24,831 nucleotides of DNA from Prevotellaceae bacterium UBA4372. Its GTDB lineage: Bacteria; Bacteroidota; Bacteroidia; Bacteroidales; Bacteroidaceae. Positions within the stretch are counted from its first letter, which is position 1, and every line of letters begins with the position of its first letter. The DNA is taken from positions 23,058-47,888 of the forward strand of contig DGSC01000040.1 in NCBI GenBank assembly GCA_002391275.1. The letters are read 5' to 3'. Below are positions 7,281 to 16,022 of the stretch, piece by piece. Under the pieces are notes generated by a model. That model made no database searches, was not told the DNA's origin, and saw nothing but the letters and a program-made list of their open reading frames with translations. The translations under genes were made by a program, and so were the position numbers.

Positions 7281-9731
7281 ATGAATATCACACTTATCAG
7301 CACACTCATCGGCGCTCACCGCATTGGTAGTGCCGAAACCTCAGTGGACTGGCTGCTCACCGACAGCCGCTCGCTGGTTTTTCCCGAACAGACTTTATTC
7401 TTTGCAATACGCACACAGAAGAACGACGGCCATCGCTACCTTCCTGAGCTCTACAGGCGTGGCGTCCGCGCGTTCGTTGTCAGCCAGATGCCTGAAGCTC
7501 CCGAAGCGGACGCCAACTACCTGGTCGTTCCGTCGCCCTTGCGCGCACTGCAACGCTTGGCTGAGCGCCACCGCGAAGCATTCGACATTCCGGTCATAGG
7601 CATCACGGGCTCCAATGGTAAAACCATCGTCAAAGAATGGCTCTACCAAATACTGACACCCGATTTCAACATCACACGATCGCCCCGTTCGTGGAACTCA
7701 CAGATTGGCGTGCCTCTCTCCGTCTGGCGACTCACCAAGCTGACACAGATAGGTATCTTCGAGGCTGGCATCAGCGAGCCCGGCGAAATGGACGCCCTGG
7801 AAAGCATCATTCAGCCCTCTATTGGGGTGCTTACGCACTTAGGATCGGCCCACGACGAGAATTTCGCCGACCGTCGCGAGAAATGCATGGAGAAGCTTCG
7901 CCTTTTCCGTCACGCACGCGTACTTATATATAATAATAGCGATGAGCTAATCAGCGAATGTGTTGAGGCAAGCGGTTTCAAAGGCGAGCTGATTGGCTGG
8001 CAAATCAAGGGCGACCGATTAGAGATTACAGACAGCAAGATGCCCTCACAGGCGGCTTATAGCTTTGACATCACGTCCTTGCTCACTGCCGACGCGGCCA
8101 GTTGCGAGAACGTATGTCACTGCATTTGCGTTGCTCATTATCTTGGGCTTGGCGACGACATCATCCGTCAGCGCATTGCTCACCTCGAACCGGTGGCCAT
8201 GCGGTTGGAGGTGAAAGAAGGGCGCAACGGCTGCACGCTCATCACTGATACTTGCAACAGCGACTTGGGCTCACTTGAAATAGCCCTCGATTTCATGCGC
8301 CGACGCCCTGAAAGTGAAGGGCGGAAACGTACTCTGATCCTATCGGACATCAAGCAGACGGGACTCAATCTTACCGAACTCTATTGCCACGTGGCACAGC
8401 TGCTGAGACAATATGAGGTGGACGAGTTCATCGGCATCGGTCGAGAAGTGACCTCCGGCATGATGTGCGTGGCCGACGAACAACGCCCGCAATGTATGCA
8501 CCTATTCGATACCACTCAGCAGTTTACGGCCAGCAAAATGCAGCAGAAGTTGCACGACAGCGTGGTGCTGATAAAAGGTTCGCGGCAGGCTCATTTCGAG
8601 CATATTGCAGAATCCCTCGTTCAGAAAGTGCACGAGACGGTGCTCGAAGTGAACCTCTCGGCCGTGGTGGGCAATCTCAACTACTATCGCTCGTTCATGA
8701 AACCCGAAACGAAGATGGTGTGTATGGTCAAGGCATCGGCCTACGGTGCCGGTGCCGTGGAGATTGCCAAGACACTGCAGGACCAAGGCGTCGACTACCT
8801 TGCCGTGGCCGTAGCCGACGAGGGCGTGGAGCTTCGCCGGGCCGGCATCACGGGAAACGTCATGATCATGAACCCCGAGATGTCGTCGTTCAGCACACTC
8901 TTCGAATATCAATTGGAGCCTGAAGTCTACAGCTTCCGACTGCTCGAAGCGCTCATACGTGCTGCCGAGCGAGAGGGTATCACCAACTTCCCCATCCACA
9001 TCAAGCTCGACACGGGCATGCATAGGCTGGGATTCGACCCCAAAAAGGACTTACCACAACTGATAGAACGCCTGCACGCCCAGAAGGCGCTCATCCCCCG
9101 TTCGGTGTTCACGCACTTCGTGGGTTCCGACAGTGAGGATTTCAATGCCTTCTCCGACCATCAATGGCAACTATTCTCGGAGGCTACAGAAGAGCTACAG
9201 GCGGCATTCCCCTACCCGATTCTACGACATATCTGCAACTCGGCGGGCATCGTTCATTTCCCTGAGCGCCACTGCGACATGGTACGCCTCGGACTCGGGT
9301 TGTATGGTGTAGACCCCATGGACAACGGACATGCACCACTACAGCCGATATCCACCCTCAAGACCACCATCCTGCAGATTCATGACGTGCCGGCAAACGA
9401 GACCGTAGGCTATTCACGCAAGGGACATCTGACCCGCAACAGTCGCATCGCAGCTCTGCCGATAGGTTACGCCGACGGCCTCAACCGCCACCTCGGATGC
9501 GGCCACGGCTACTGCCTCGTCAATGGGCAGAAGGCTCACTATGTGGGCAACATCTGCATGGACGTATGTATGATTGACGTCACCGACATCGACTGCAAGG
9601 AAGGCGACACGGCGGTGATCTTCGGTCCCGAACTGCCACCCACGGTGCTGTCTGAGGTTATCGACACGATTCCTTACGAGATTCTTACGGGAGTCTCACC
9701 ACGGGTGAAACGTATTTATTATGTCGACTAA
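7281..9731 (+). CDS. murF-alr: Bifunctional MurF ligase / alanine racemase
   Basis: 816 residues, two enzymes fused, an arrangement known in Bacteroidetes. Residues 1 to about 450 are MurF (UDP-MurNAc-tripeptide:D-Ala-D-Ala ligase): the ATP-binding motif GITGSNGKT is at 107-115, followed by NSQIGVPLSVW and EAGISEPGEM, and the central NSDLGSLEIALDF (about 326-338). Residues from about 453 are a fold-III alanine racemase: Lys484 in MVKASAYGAG should hold pyridoxal phosphate, HRLGFD follows LDTGMH, and Tyr711 in VGYSRKG is the likely second catalytic base. The fusion couples D-alanine production to its use in peptidoglycan synthesis in the cytoplasm. It probably shares a transcript with the GSCFA gene and ends at the hairpin at 9824-9861. 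Confidence 0.95.
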   Translation: MNITLISTLIGAHRIGSAETSVDWLLTDSRSLVFPEQTLFFAIRTQKNDGHRYLPELYRRGVRAFVVSQMPEAPEADANYLVVPSPLRALQRLAERHREAFDIPVIGITGSNGKTIVKEWLYQILTPDFNITRSPRSWNSQIGVPLSVWRLTKLTQIGIFEAGISEPGEMDALESIIQPSIGVLTHLGSAHDENFADRREKCMEKLRLFRHARVLIYNNSDELISECVEASGFKGELIGWQIKGDRLEITDSKMPSQAAYSFDITSLLTADAASCENVCHCICVAHYLGLGDDIIRQRIAHLEPVAMRLEVKEGRNGCTLITDTCNSDLGSLEIALDFMRRRPESEGRKRTLILSDIKQTGLNLTELYCHVAQLLRQYEVDEFIGIGREVTSGMMCVADEQRPQCMHLFDTTQQFTASKMQQKLHDSVVLIKGSRQAHFEHIAESLVQKVHETVLEVNLSAVVGNLNYYRSFMKPETKMVCMVKASAYGAGAVEIAKTLQDQGVDYLAVAVADEGVELRRAGITGNVMIMNPEMSSFSTLFEYQLEPEVYSFRLLEALIRAAEREGITNFPIHIKLDTGMHRLGFDPKKDLPQLIERLHAQKALIPRSVFTHFVGSDSEDFNAFSDHQWQLFSEATEELQAAFPYPILRHICNSAGIVHFPERHCDMVRLGLGLYGVDPMDNGHAPLQPISTLKTTILQIHDVPANETVGYSRKGHLTRNSRIAALPIGYADGLNRHLGCGHGYCLVNGQKAHYVGNICMDVCMIDVTDIDCKEGDTAVIFGPELPPTVLSEVIDTIPYEILTGVSPRVKRIYYVD

Positions 9732-9781
9732 GACCTTTTTCACGACCCTCCGAGAGGATTTCTCTAAGGAGTAAAAAAAAT

Positions 9782-9815
9782 ACGGTTAGGTGAATCGCAC
9801 GATTCACCTAACCGT
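9782..9815 (-). terminator. Intrinsic terminator for kbl (leftward)
   Basis: Perfect 15-bp arms at 9782-9796 and 9801-9815 enclose the loop GCAC. On the minus strand the stem is followed by TATTTTTTTTAC, a good U-tract, so it should end the kbl transcript. On the plus strand only TTTT follows, so it is weaker for murF-alr. Confidence 0.8.
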
Positions 9816-9823
9816 TTTGCCTT

Positions 9824-9868
9824 ATGCGCCTAAGCGTATTCGCCGATACGCTTAGGCGCATTTTTTTT
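9824..9868 (+). terminator. Intrinsic terminator for murF-alr (rightward)
   Basis: Perfect 16-bp arms at 9824-9839 and 9846-9861 enclose the loop TCGCCG, followed on the plus strand by a run of eight T residues (9861-9868). It lies directly against the kbl stop codon at 9870-9872. On the minus strand it lacks a T-tract. Confidence 0.85.
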
Positions 9869-9869
9869 G

Positions 9870-11057
9870 CTACTTAAGAACGCCCAGCTCCTTGCCTACC
9901 TTCTGGAAGGCGGCAATACACTTGTCAAGGTGTTCGCGAGTATGGCCGGCACTGATTTGAACGCGGATGCGGGCCTGACCTTTCGGAACGACAGGATAGT
10001 AGAAACCTGTGACGTAAATGCCCTCGTCCTGCAGACGAGCTGCGAAACGCTGCGAAAGGGGGGCGTCGTAGAGCATCACAGCGCAGATAGCGCTCTGCGT
10101 TGGCTTGATGTCAAAGCCGCTGGCCATCATCTTGTCGCGGAAATAATTAACGTTTTCAACAAGACGGTCGTGCAGTTCATTCGACTCGTCGAGCATCTTG
10201 AACACTTCGAGAGCAGCACCTACGATACCAGGAGCCAAGGAATTGGAGAAGAGATAGGGACGCGAACGCTGGCGCAGAAGGTCTATAATCTCCTTGCGAC
10301 CAGTAGTGAAGCCGCCCATCGCACCGCCAAATGCCTTGCCAAGCGTGCCCGTGTAGATATCTACACGCCCATAAGTGTCGTAGAACTCGCTGACGCCGCG
10401 GCCTGTTGCGCCTACGACGCCTGCCGAGTGACTCTCGTCTACCATGACAAGGGCATCGTACTTCTCAGCCAAGTCACAGATCTTGTCCATAGGAGCTACG
10501 TTGCCATCCATCGAGAACACACCGTCGGTAACAATAATACGGAAGCGCTGCTCCTGAGCGGCTTGCAGCTGACGCTCCAAGTCCTCCATATCGGCATTGG
10601 CATAGCGATAGCGCTTTGCCTTGCAGAGGCGTACGCCGTCGATAATGCTGGCGTGGTTGAGGGCATCAGAGATGATGGCATCCTCCTCCGTCAACAGAGG
10701 CTCGAAAACGCCGCCATTGGCATCGAAACAGGCTGCGTAGAGAATCGTGTCCTCGGTCTTGAAGAAGCGGCTGATAGCAGCCTCAAGTTCCTTATGGACA
10801 TCCTGCGTGCCACAGATGAAGCGGACACTTGACATACCATAGCCACGGCGATCCATCATCTGCTTTGCGCCCTCTATGAGGCGAGGATGGTTGCTAAGAC
10901 CAAGGTAGTTGTTGGCGCAGAAATTAAGAACTTCCTTACCGGCCACCTCAATGGCGGCGGATTGAGGACTCTCAATGAGGCGTTCCTCCTTATAGAGGCC
11001 GGCCTCGCGGATTTCCTTCAGCGTCTGCTGAAGGTGTGCTTGCATTTTACCGTACAT
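9870..11057 (-). CDS. kbl: Glycine C-acetyltransferase (2-amino-3-ketobutyrate CoA ligase)
   Basis: 395 residues, the normal length for Kbl. It is a pyridoxal phosphate enzyme of the alpha-oxoamine synthase family that cleaves 2-amino-3-ketobutyrate with CoA into glycine and acetyl-CoA. It follows threonine dehydrogenase in threonine breakdown. Visible motifs: NNYLGLSNHPRL (49-60), the substrate-site GMSSVRFICGTQ (74-85), DESHSAGVVGATGRG (207-221) and Lys241 in TGTLGKAFGG, the expected Schiff-base lysine. The divergent neighbour across a 303-bp gap is the dehydrogenase for the preceding step, which supports this call over the paralogous 8-amino-7-oxononanoate synthase (BioF). A -7 box about 130 bases upstream implies a long leader. 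Confidence 0.93.
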   Translation of the reverse strand: MYGKMQAHLQQTLKEIREAGLYKEERLIESPQSAAIEVAGKEVLNFCANNYLGLSNHPRLIEGAKQMMDRRGYGMSSVRFICGTQDVHKELEAAISRFFKTEDTILYAACFDANGGVFEPLLTEEDAIISDALNHASIIDGVRLCKAKRYRYANADMEDLERQLQAAQEQRFRIIVTDGVFSMDGNVAPMDKICDLAEKYDALVMVDESHSAGVVGATGRGVSEFYDTYGRVDIYTGTLGKAFGGAMGGFTTGRKEIIDLLRQRSRPYLFSNSLAPGIVGAALEVFKMLDESNELHDRLVENVNYFRDKMMASGFDIKPTQSAICAVMLYDAPLSQRFAARLQDEGIYVTGFYYPVVPKGQARIRVQISAGHTREHLDKCIAAFQKVGKELGVLK

Positions 11058-11065
11058 GATTTGTA

Positions 11066-11126
11066 GAGGTTATGAGGTTTTTAAGGGTTGAGGTTATAAG
11101 TTTTTTTAGGATAAAAGGTTATGAGG
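11066..11126. repeat. Three imperfect GGTTAT(G/A)AGG repeats in the kbl leader
   Basis: On the plus strand GAGGTTATGAGG begins at 11066, GAGGTTATAAG at 11090 and AGGTTATGAGG at 11116, with spacings of 24 and 26 bases. GAGGTTAT also occurs at 624-631 after the TonB receptor gene. They may be a regulator site, or the low-complexity DNA common in intergenic regions of this organism. Confidence 0.35.
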
Positions 11127-11189
11127 ACAGAGCTTTTCGCCTCTCCTTTTCAGACTAAAGCTGAAGACCTATCTTGCCCTTATCGTGCA

Positions 11190-11224
11190 CAAAGTTACGT
11201 TTTTTTGTCATGCAGAGATGCAAA
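11190..11224 (-). promoter_or_regulatory. Probable kbl promoter
   Basis: Reading the minus strand, TTTG (11224-11221), a 23-base spacer and TAACTTTG (11197-11190) match the Bacteroidetes -33/-7 pattern. Transcription would begin near 11184, about 125 bases upstream of the kbl ATG. Confidence 0.6.
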
Positions 11225-11303
11225 GAGTGATATATTTTTCTCTTATTAGCAAAATCTATAGAAAAAAGTGGCTTTTTGTTATGAAGCTAAATTAAGTTTT
11301 TGC

Positions 11304-11311
11304 TATCTTTG
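11304..11311 (+). promoter_or_regulatory. Probable tdh promoter (-7 box)
   Basis: TATCTTTG matches TAnnTTTG exactly and lies 49 bases before the tdh ATG. A TTTG occurs 25 bases upstream (11275-11278), a slightly long spacing. The leader is A-rich, with no strong Shine-Dalgarno. Confidence 0.65.
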
Positions 11312-11360
11312 TACCGAAAACTAAAAAGAAACTAACATCAATTAAAAAAAAACTCAAGTA

Positions 11361-12320
11361 ATGAAAAACATTCTTGTCATTGGTTCTACTGGGCAGATCG
11401 GTTCCGAACTGACAGCCGAACTTCGTGCACGCTATGGCGGCGCAAATGTCGTTGCAGGTTATATCCCAGGAGCAGAACCTAAAGGCGAATTGGCCGAAAG
11501 CGGCCCTTCTGCCATTGCCGACGTCACCAACGCCGAACAACTCGCAAGCATCGTCAAGGAACACCATATCGACACCATCTACAACTTGGCAGCACTGCTG
11601 AGCGTCGTGGCCGAGCAGAAACCACGTCTCGCATGGAAGATAGGCATCGACGGGCTGTGGAATGTGCTCGAAGTGGCACGCGAGAATAATTGCGCCGTGT
11701 TTACGCCCTCAAGCATAGGCTCTTTCGGGCCCAACACTCCTCACGAGCTCACTCCTCAGGACACCATTCAACGTCCGAAGACTATCTATGGCGTCTCCAA
11801 GGTCACCACTGAATTGCTCTCAGACTATTACCATACCAAGTACGGCGTAGACACACGTTCCGTCCGCTTCCCCGGACTCATCAGTTACGTCACACCGCCG
11901 GGCGGCGGCACAACAGACTATGCCGTAGACATCTTCTATGCAGCCGTAAGAGGAGAGAAATTCGTTTGCCCGATAGCTGAAGGCACACGCATGGACATGA
12001 TGTATATGCCCGACGCCCTGCGCGCTGCAATAGAGCTCATGGAAGCCGACCCCGCAAAACTTATCCATCGCAACGGGTTCAATGTTACTGCCATGAGCTT
12101 CCCACCTGAGAAGATCTTTGCAGAAATCAAGAAACGCTGTCCAGACTTCGAAATGGAATATCAGGTAGACCCTCTCAAGCAGGCTATTGCCGAGAGCTGG
12201 CCCGACAGCCTCGACGACACAGCAGCTCGCGAAGAATGGGGATGGCGGCCTAACTTCGGCATCGGAGCCATGACGCGCGATATGCTGGAGAAACTGAGTG
12301 CACGACTCCTCGACAAGTAA
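11361..12320 (+). CDS. tdh: L-threonine 3-dehydrogenase, short-chain (SDR/epimerase-like) type
   Basis: 319 residues. It oxidises L-threonine with NAD to 2-amino-3-ketobutyrate, the substrate of the divergently placed kbl product. It belongs to the extended short-chain dehydrogenase family, not the zinc alcohol-dehydrogenase type of E. coli Tdh. The NAD site GSTGQIG is at 8-14, the NLAALLS segment at 75-81, the catalytic Ser region FTPSSIGSFGP at about 114-124, and the catalytic pair Tyr143/Lys147 in YGVSK. VRFPGLISY and the MDMMYMPDALRAAIELM segment are typical of bacterial SDR threonine dehydrogenases. A generic annotation would be NAD-dependent epimerase; family motifs plus the kbl neighbour make the specific call likely. 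Confidence 0.88.
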   Translation: MKNILVIGSTGQIGSELTAELRARYGGANVVAGYIPGAEPKGELAESGPSAIADVTNAEQLASIVKEHHIDTIYNLAALLSVVAEQKPRLAWKIGIDGLWNVLEVARENNCAVFTPSSIGSFGPNTPHELTPQDTIQRPKTIYGVSKVTTELLSDYYHTKYGVDTRSVRFPGLISYVTPPGGGTTDYAVDIFYAAVRGEKFVCPIAEGTRMDMMYMPDALRAAIELMEADPAKLIHRNGFNVTAMSFPPEKIFAEIKKRCPDFEMEYQVDPLKQAIAESWPDSLDDTAAREEWGWRPNFGIGAMTRDMLEKLSARLLDK

Positions 12321-12335
12321 TCAAACGTCCCAAAT

Positions 12336-12414
12336 TGAAAGGATGAAAAGTTGAAATGTTGAAAGAATCTTTTTACTACAAGGAACTTCAACGCTTCAAC
12401 TTTTCATCCTTTCA
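12336..12414 (+). terminator. Long hairpin after tdh, probable terminator or inverted repeat
   Basis: Perfect 20-bp arms TGAAAGGATGAAAAGTTGAA (12336-12355) and its complement (12395-12414) begin 15 bases after the tdh stop. A further GTTGAA/TTCAAC pairing inside lengthens the stem to about 28 bp with mismatches, leaving a loop of roughly 20 bases. The 3' side is T-rich (TTCTTCC) but has no pure T-run, so it may act as a weak terminator or as an mRNA end stabiliser. Confidence 0.5.
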
Positions 12415-12560
12415 TTCTTCCAGCGCACATTTCCATTTTTCATTTTCACTTTCACCGTTCATTCTTCACCTTTCATGTTTAACCTTTAACCCATAACCTT
12501 TCATCCTTCACCTTTCATTTCCTACTTTTCATCTTCCGTCATTTCTTCATCCATCCTACC
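12395..12560. repeat. Pyrimidine-rich, G-poor low-complexity tract
   Basis: The plus strand is almost without G and is built of variations on TTTCATYCTTCACC, for example CTTTCATTCTTCC, TCATTCTTCACCTTTCAT and TTTCATCCTTCACCTTTCAT. It starts inside the right arm of the hairpin after tdh and runs toward susC. It does not code and has no strict period. The remaining part to 12701 shows only a small GGTGA/TCACC hairpin near 12582-12596; I recognise no -7 box for susC. Confidence 0.6.
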
Positions 12561-12701
12561 TCCCTTGGTCATGACAGCGCACGGTGATTTTGTCACCAGG
12601 CCAGCCATCTCCCTTCAAGCTCACCCTACATCCCCATCTGTGCTCAAACGAACCTCAATACTATTTACCATTCAACTTCTCACTTTCAGAATACAAAACC
12701 T

Positions 12702-15700
12702 ATGAAGGCTAACTTAACAAAAATGCTGACGCTGTTGACAGCATTCATGCTCGCTACAGCTATGCCCAGCAATCTTTGGGCTGCTCGCTCGCCAGAACTC
12801 AACAAGCCCACCGACGAGCGGCTGACAATCAAAGGCATAGTGCTCGATGAGTTCAACGAACCGCTCATTGGTGCTACCGTAAAGGTCAATGGCACGAACG
12901 AAGGCATGCTCACTGATATGAACGGCGAGTTCGCTTTAGCAACTTCAGAGAGAGCCCCCGTAATAGTAGTTTCGTATATGGGCTACGACGCACAGGAAAT
13001 ACACGCTACGGGACGTACCCCCTTGCGCATAAAGCTCGTTCCTGCTGAAGCCCACAACATACAGGAAGTGGTAGTCACGGCCATGGGCATCCTGCGCAAG
13101 GAGAAATCGCTGACCTACGCCACGCAACAGGTTAAGGCCGACGAGCTCATGCGTGTGCAAGAGAGCAACGTGGCCAACTCGCTCGAAGGCAAGGTTGCAG
13201 GTGTCACCGTTACGCCAAGCGCAGGCGGTGCAGGCGGTGCCTCAAAGATCGTGTTGCGCGGTGCCAAGTCGATCATCGGCGACTCGTCGCCCCTCATCGT
13301 CATCGACGGCATACCCGTGACCAACGACATCCGCAACCAAACCAACAACTCGCAGAACATGACCGAGTACGTCTCTACCGAAGGTGCCGACGCGCTCTCG
13401 ATGGTAAACCCCGACGACATCGAAAGCATCAACGTACTCAAGGGTGCCAATGCGGCTGCCCTCTATGGCTCACGGGCAGCCAACGGCGTGCTCATGATCA
13501 CCACGAAGAAGGGCAAGAGCGGCAAGCTCTCTGTTTCCTACACAGGCAACGTCACCTTCGACGTGCCGCTGACAACACCGAAAATACAAAACCGCTATGG
13601 CGCTGCTGTTGACGCACAAGGCTATCTTGGTGAAGCCAACGGCTGGGGAGGACTCATCAGCGAGTCGCCCACCTCAGCTTTAGCACGTGCCACAGACAAG
13701 ATGCCTTACGAACGTAACATTCACCTACGCAACAAAGGCAACGACGACGTGGCCGACTTCTTCCGCACAGGCGTAACGACGAACAATTCAGTTGCGCTCT
13801 CGGGCGGAACAGAGAAAGTGCAGAGCTACGTCTCTGTGGCCAACACTCACGCTCTCGGACTCATAGAGACCAACAACTATAACCGCAACACGATAGCTTT
13901 CCGCCAGACTTACAAGCTTTGGGAACGCCTCACCGTAAACGCCTCATTAAACTATGCGCAAACGCGCACGCGTAACCGCATCGGTGGAGGTACGGTAGGG
14001 AACCCCATCTACCATCTCTATACTGCCCCGCGCAACGTCGACATGGGCTACTACCGCGATAACTACGCCACAGCCGAAGGCCATTGGCTATCTGATGAGC
14101 AAGGTCATTATGTGCAGACTGAGAGTGGCTTCATCCGTCAAAACGACCGAGCCGAACTCACAGGCCCCATGATGAACTACGCTTACTTGGATGCGCGACA
14201 GAATAATCCCTATTGGTTGCTGAAACAAAACCGCAGCACCGACAAGGAGGACCGAGTCTACGGCGGTTTCCAAGGCAACCTCGACATCTGGAGAGGACTC
14301 TCGGCTCAGGCTCGTTTCAACTTCGACCACGACAAGTATCAGGAACAGAGCGTACGCTATGCCACAACCTTCTCGCCGGCATCAATGTACGACTATGGCA
14401 CCTACAACAAACGGCGCGACAACAAGACAGAGCTCTATGTAGACTATATGCTCAACTATGACCACACCTTCGCCGACACGTGGAGTGTCAACGCCAACAT
14501 TGGCTGGACCGGCCACACTATCAAGAAAGAGTACTACGGAACATACATCGCCAATGCTACTTACGTCGACCCTCTGAACCAACAGCTCAATACAGCTGTC
14601 AATCGCTTCGACACCACGTCTGGAAGCTCTGGTGTAACCTCTGAGAGCAAAAGCAACAACTGGGATCGCGCGTGGTTGGCTACAGCTCAGCTTGGATGGC
14701 GCGAGCGCATCTACCTTGATGCTTCGTGGCGCCGCGACGAGTACCGCGTCTTCCGCCAGTTCCCCGACAAGCCCCAAGCCTACAACTATTTCGGTGTAGG
14801 CGCCAATGCCCTGCTGAGCGACCTCGTGCGCTTGCCTGAATGGTGGACCTATGCCAAATACCGTATCTCATATTCCGAAGTAGGTAACGCCGTGCCCTCA
14901 CGCCTTTATTATGGTGTTGGCGGCAACAATCGCACCGGAGCCCTCGGTGCAACTTCCTCGCTGCTCAACAATGTCAAGCCCGAATCTACGCATTCGTTCG
15001 AAACGGGACTGGAGCTGCTCTTCCTCGACAACCGCTTAAGCCTCGACGTGACCTACTACAACAGCACCATCAAAGACCTTTACATGGGAATAGGCAACAC
15101 AGCCGGCATCGTAGTGTGGGACAATGTAGCATCGCTACGCAACCAAGGCGTCGAGGCTACGCTGGGCTACAACTTCCGCTTTGCGCACAATGTCCGTTGG
15201 CGCACATCTGTCAACTTCTCTTACAATAAAAACAAAATTCTCAGCGTGGGCACAGACGAAATGGGCCGCAAGAACCGCGTCTACACCGATGTGGCAGGCG
15301 TACGTGTACGCTACACCGAGGGCGACTCCTTCGGCGACATGTACGTGCGTGACATCCGTCACAACGACGACGGCACCATCTTCCTTTCCTCAACCGGCAA
15401 CATCCTGAAGCAAGGACTCCACACTAAGTACGTGGGCAACATGAACTCGCCGTACCAACTGGGATGGTCAAACACCATCAACTGGAAGAACCTGCAACTC
15501 TCATTCCTCATCAACGGGCGCATAGGCGGCAAGGTGATATCGCTCACCGAGGCATTCCTCGACGAAATGGGACTTTCTGAACGCACGGCCGACGCCCGCG
15601 ACCATGCCCTGGCCAACAACCTTCTCACCGCTGATGGCCTGCCTGCCATGTACCTCCCCGACGGCAGCGGCAACACCATCGGCGTGAAGAACTACTACCA

Positions 15701-15983
15701 AATCATGGGCGCACGTGGCAGTCAATATTCACCGTTGTATGTCTACGACGCTACAAACTTCCGTCTGCGTGAACTCTCGCTTGCCTACACGTTCCAGAAC
15801 GTGTTCGGCGAAGGCAAGGACATAGCCCTCTCGTTTATTGCACGCAACCTCTTCTTTATCTACAAAGACGCGCCCGTAGACCCAGATATATCACTCTCGA
15901 CAGGCAATGGGCTCGGTGGTTTCGAGCTCTTCAACATGCCTTCTACGCGATCCTATGGTTTCAACGTGAAACTTACGTTCTAA
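12702..15983 (+). CDS. SusC/RagA-family TonB-dependent outer-membrane transporter
   Basis: 1093 residues, usual for SusC. It forms the outer-membrane barrel that takes up oligosaccharides presented by its SusD partner. The order is: signal peptide (about 1-27); carboxypeptidase D regulatory-like domain (about 42-115: IKGIVLDEFNEPLIGATVKV, MNGEFAL, VSYMGYDAQE); TonB-box region QEVVVTAMG (121-129); plug (about 130-260) with SLEGKVAGVTV, RGAKSI and VIDGIPV; then a beta-barrel ending in aromatic VKLTF. It is followed 39 bp later by susD and then a GH85 glycosidase, so the cargo is probably an N-glycan or its fragment (inference). No regulator (SusR, hybrid two-component system, ECF sigma/anti-sigma) is in the window. 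Confidence 0.95.
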   Translation: MKANLTKMLTLLTAFMLATAMPSNLWAARSPELNKPTDERLTIKGIVLDEFNEPLIGATVKVNGTNEGMLTDMNGEFALATSERAPVIVVSYMGYDAQEIHATGRTPLRIKLVPAEAHNIQEVVVTAMGILRKEKSLTYATQQVKADELMRVQESNVANSLEGKVAGVTVTPSAGGAGGASKIVLRGAKSIIGDSSPLIVIDGIPVTNDIRNQTNNSQNMTEYVSTEGADALSMVNPDDIESINVLKGANAAALYGSRAANGVLMITTKKGKSGKLSVSYTGNVTFDVPLTTPKIQNRYGAAVDAQGYLGEANGWGGLISESPTSALARATDKMPYERNIHLRNKGNDDVADFFRTGVTTNNSVALSGGTEKVQSYVSVANTHALGLIETNNYNRNTIAFRQTYKLWERLTVNASLNYAQTRTRNRIGGGTVGNPIYHLYTAPRNVDMGYYRDNYATAEGHWLSDEQGHYVQTESGFIRQNDRAELTGPMMNYAYLDARQNNPYWLLKQNRSTDKEDRVYGGFQGNLDIWRGLSAQARFNFDHDKYQEQSVRYATTFSPASMYDYGTYNKRRDNKTELYVDYMLNYDHTFADTWSVNANIGWTGHTIKKEYYGTYIANATYVDPLNQQLNTAVNRFDTTSGSSGVTSESKSNNWDRAWLATAQLGWRERIYLDASWRRDEYRVFRQFPDKPQAYNYFGVGANALLSDLVRLPEWWTYAKYRISYSEVGNAVPSRLYYGVGGNNRTGALGATSSLLNNVKPESTHSFETGLELLFLDNRLSLDVTYYNSTIKDLYMGIGNTAGIVVWDNVASLRNQGVEATLGYNFRFAHNVRWRTSVNFSYNKNKILSVGTDEMGRKNRVYTDVAGVRVRYTEGDSFGDMYVRDIRHNDDGTIFLSSTGNILKQGLHTKYVGNMNSPYQLGWSNTINWKNLQLSFLINGRIGGKVISLTEAFLDEMGLSERTADARDHALANNLLTADGLPAMYLPDGSGNTIGVKNYYQIMGARGSQYSPLYVYDATNFRLRELSLAYTFQNVFGEGKDIALSFIARNLFFIYKDAPVDPDISLSTGNGLGGFELFNMPSTRSYGFNVKLTF

Positions 15984-16022
15984 TAATTTCCCATTCTTCA
16001 TCCTTCTATCTTCTTTAAAGAT

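Larger units (their letters stand above)
11058..11360. other. Divergent control region between kbl and tdh
   Basis: This 303-bp gap holds promoter boxes for both genes and a leader of about 125 bases for kbl. In the leader, minus strand, two small hairpins are visible: TTCAG with CTGAA around 11149-11165, and an AGAG/CTCT stem just downstream. GGTTAT-type repeats come nearer the start codon. I looked for a glycine riboswitch, which would suit the product, and did not recognise one. Confidence 0.6.

Noticed and set aside
9867..10832. Plus-strand open frame of 321 codons
   Set aside because: It is antisense to kbl, which has intact catalytic motifs. It also starts inside the terminator.
11058..11190. 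Glycine riboswitch in the kbl leader
   Set aside because: Small hairpins are present but the conserved glycine aptamer core was not recognised.
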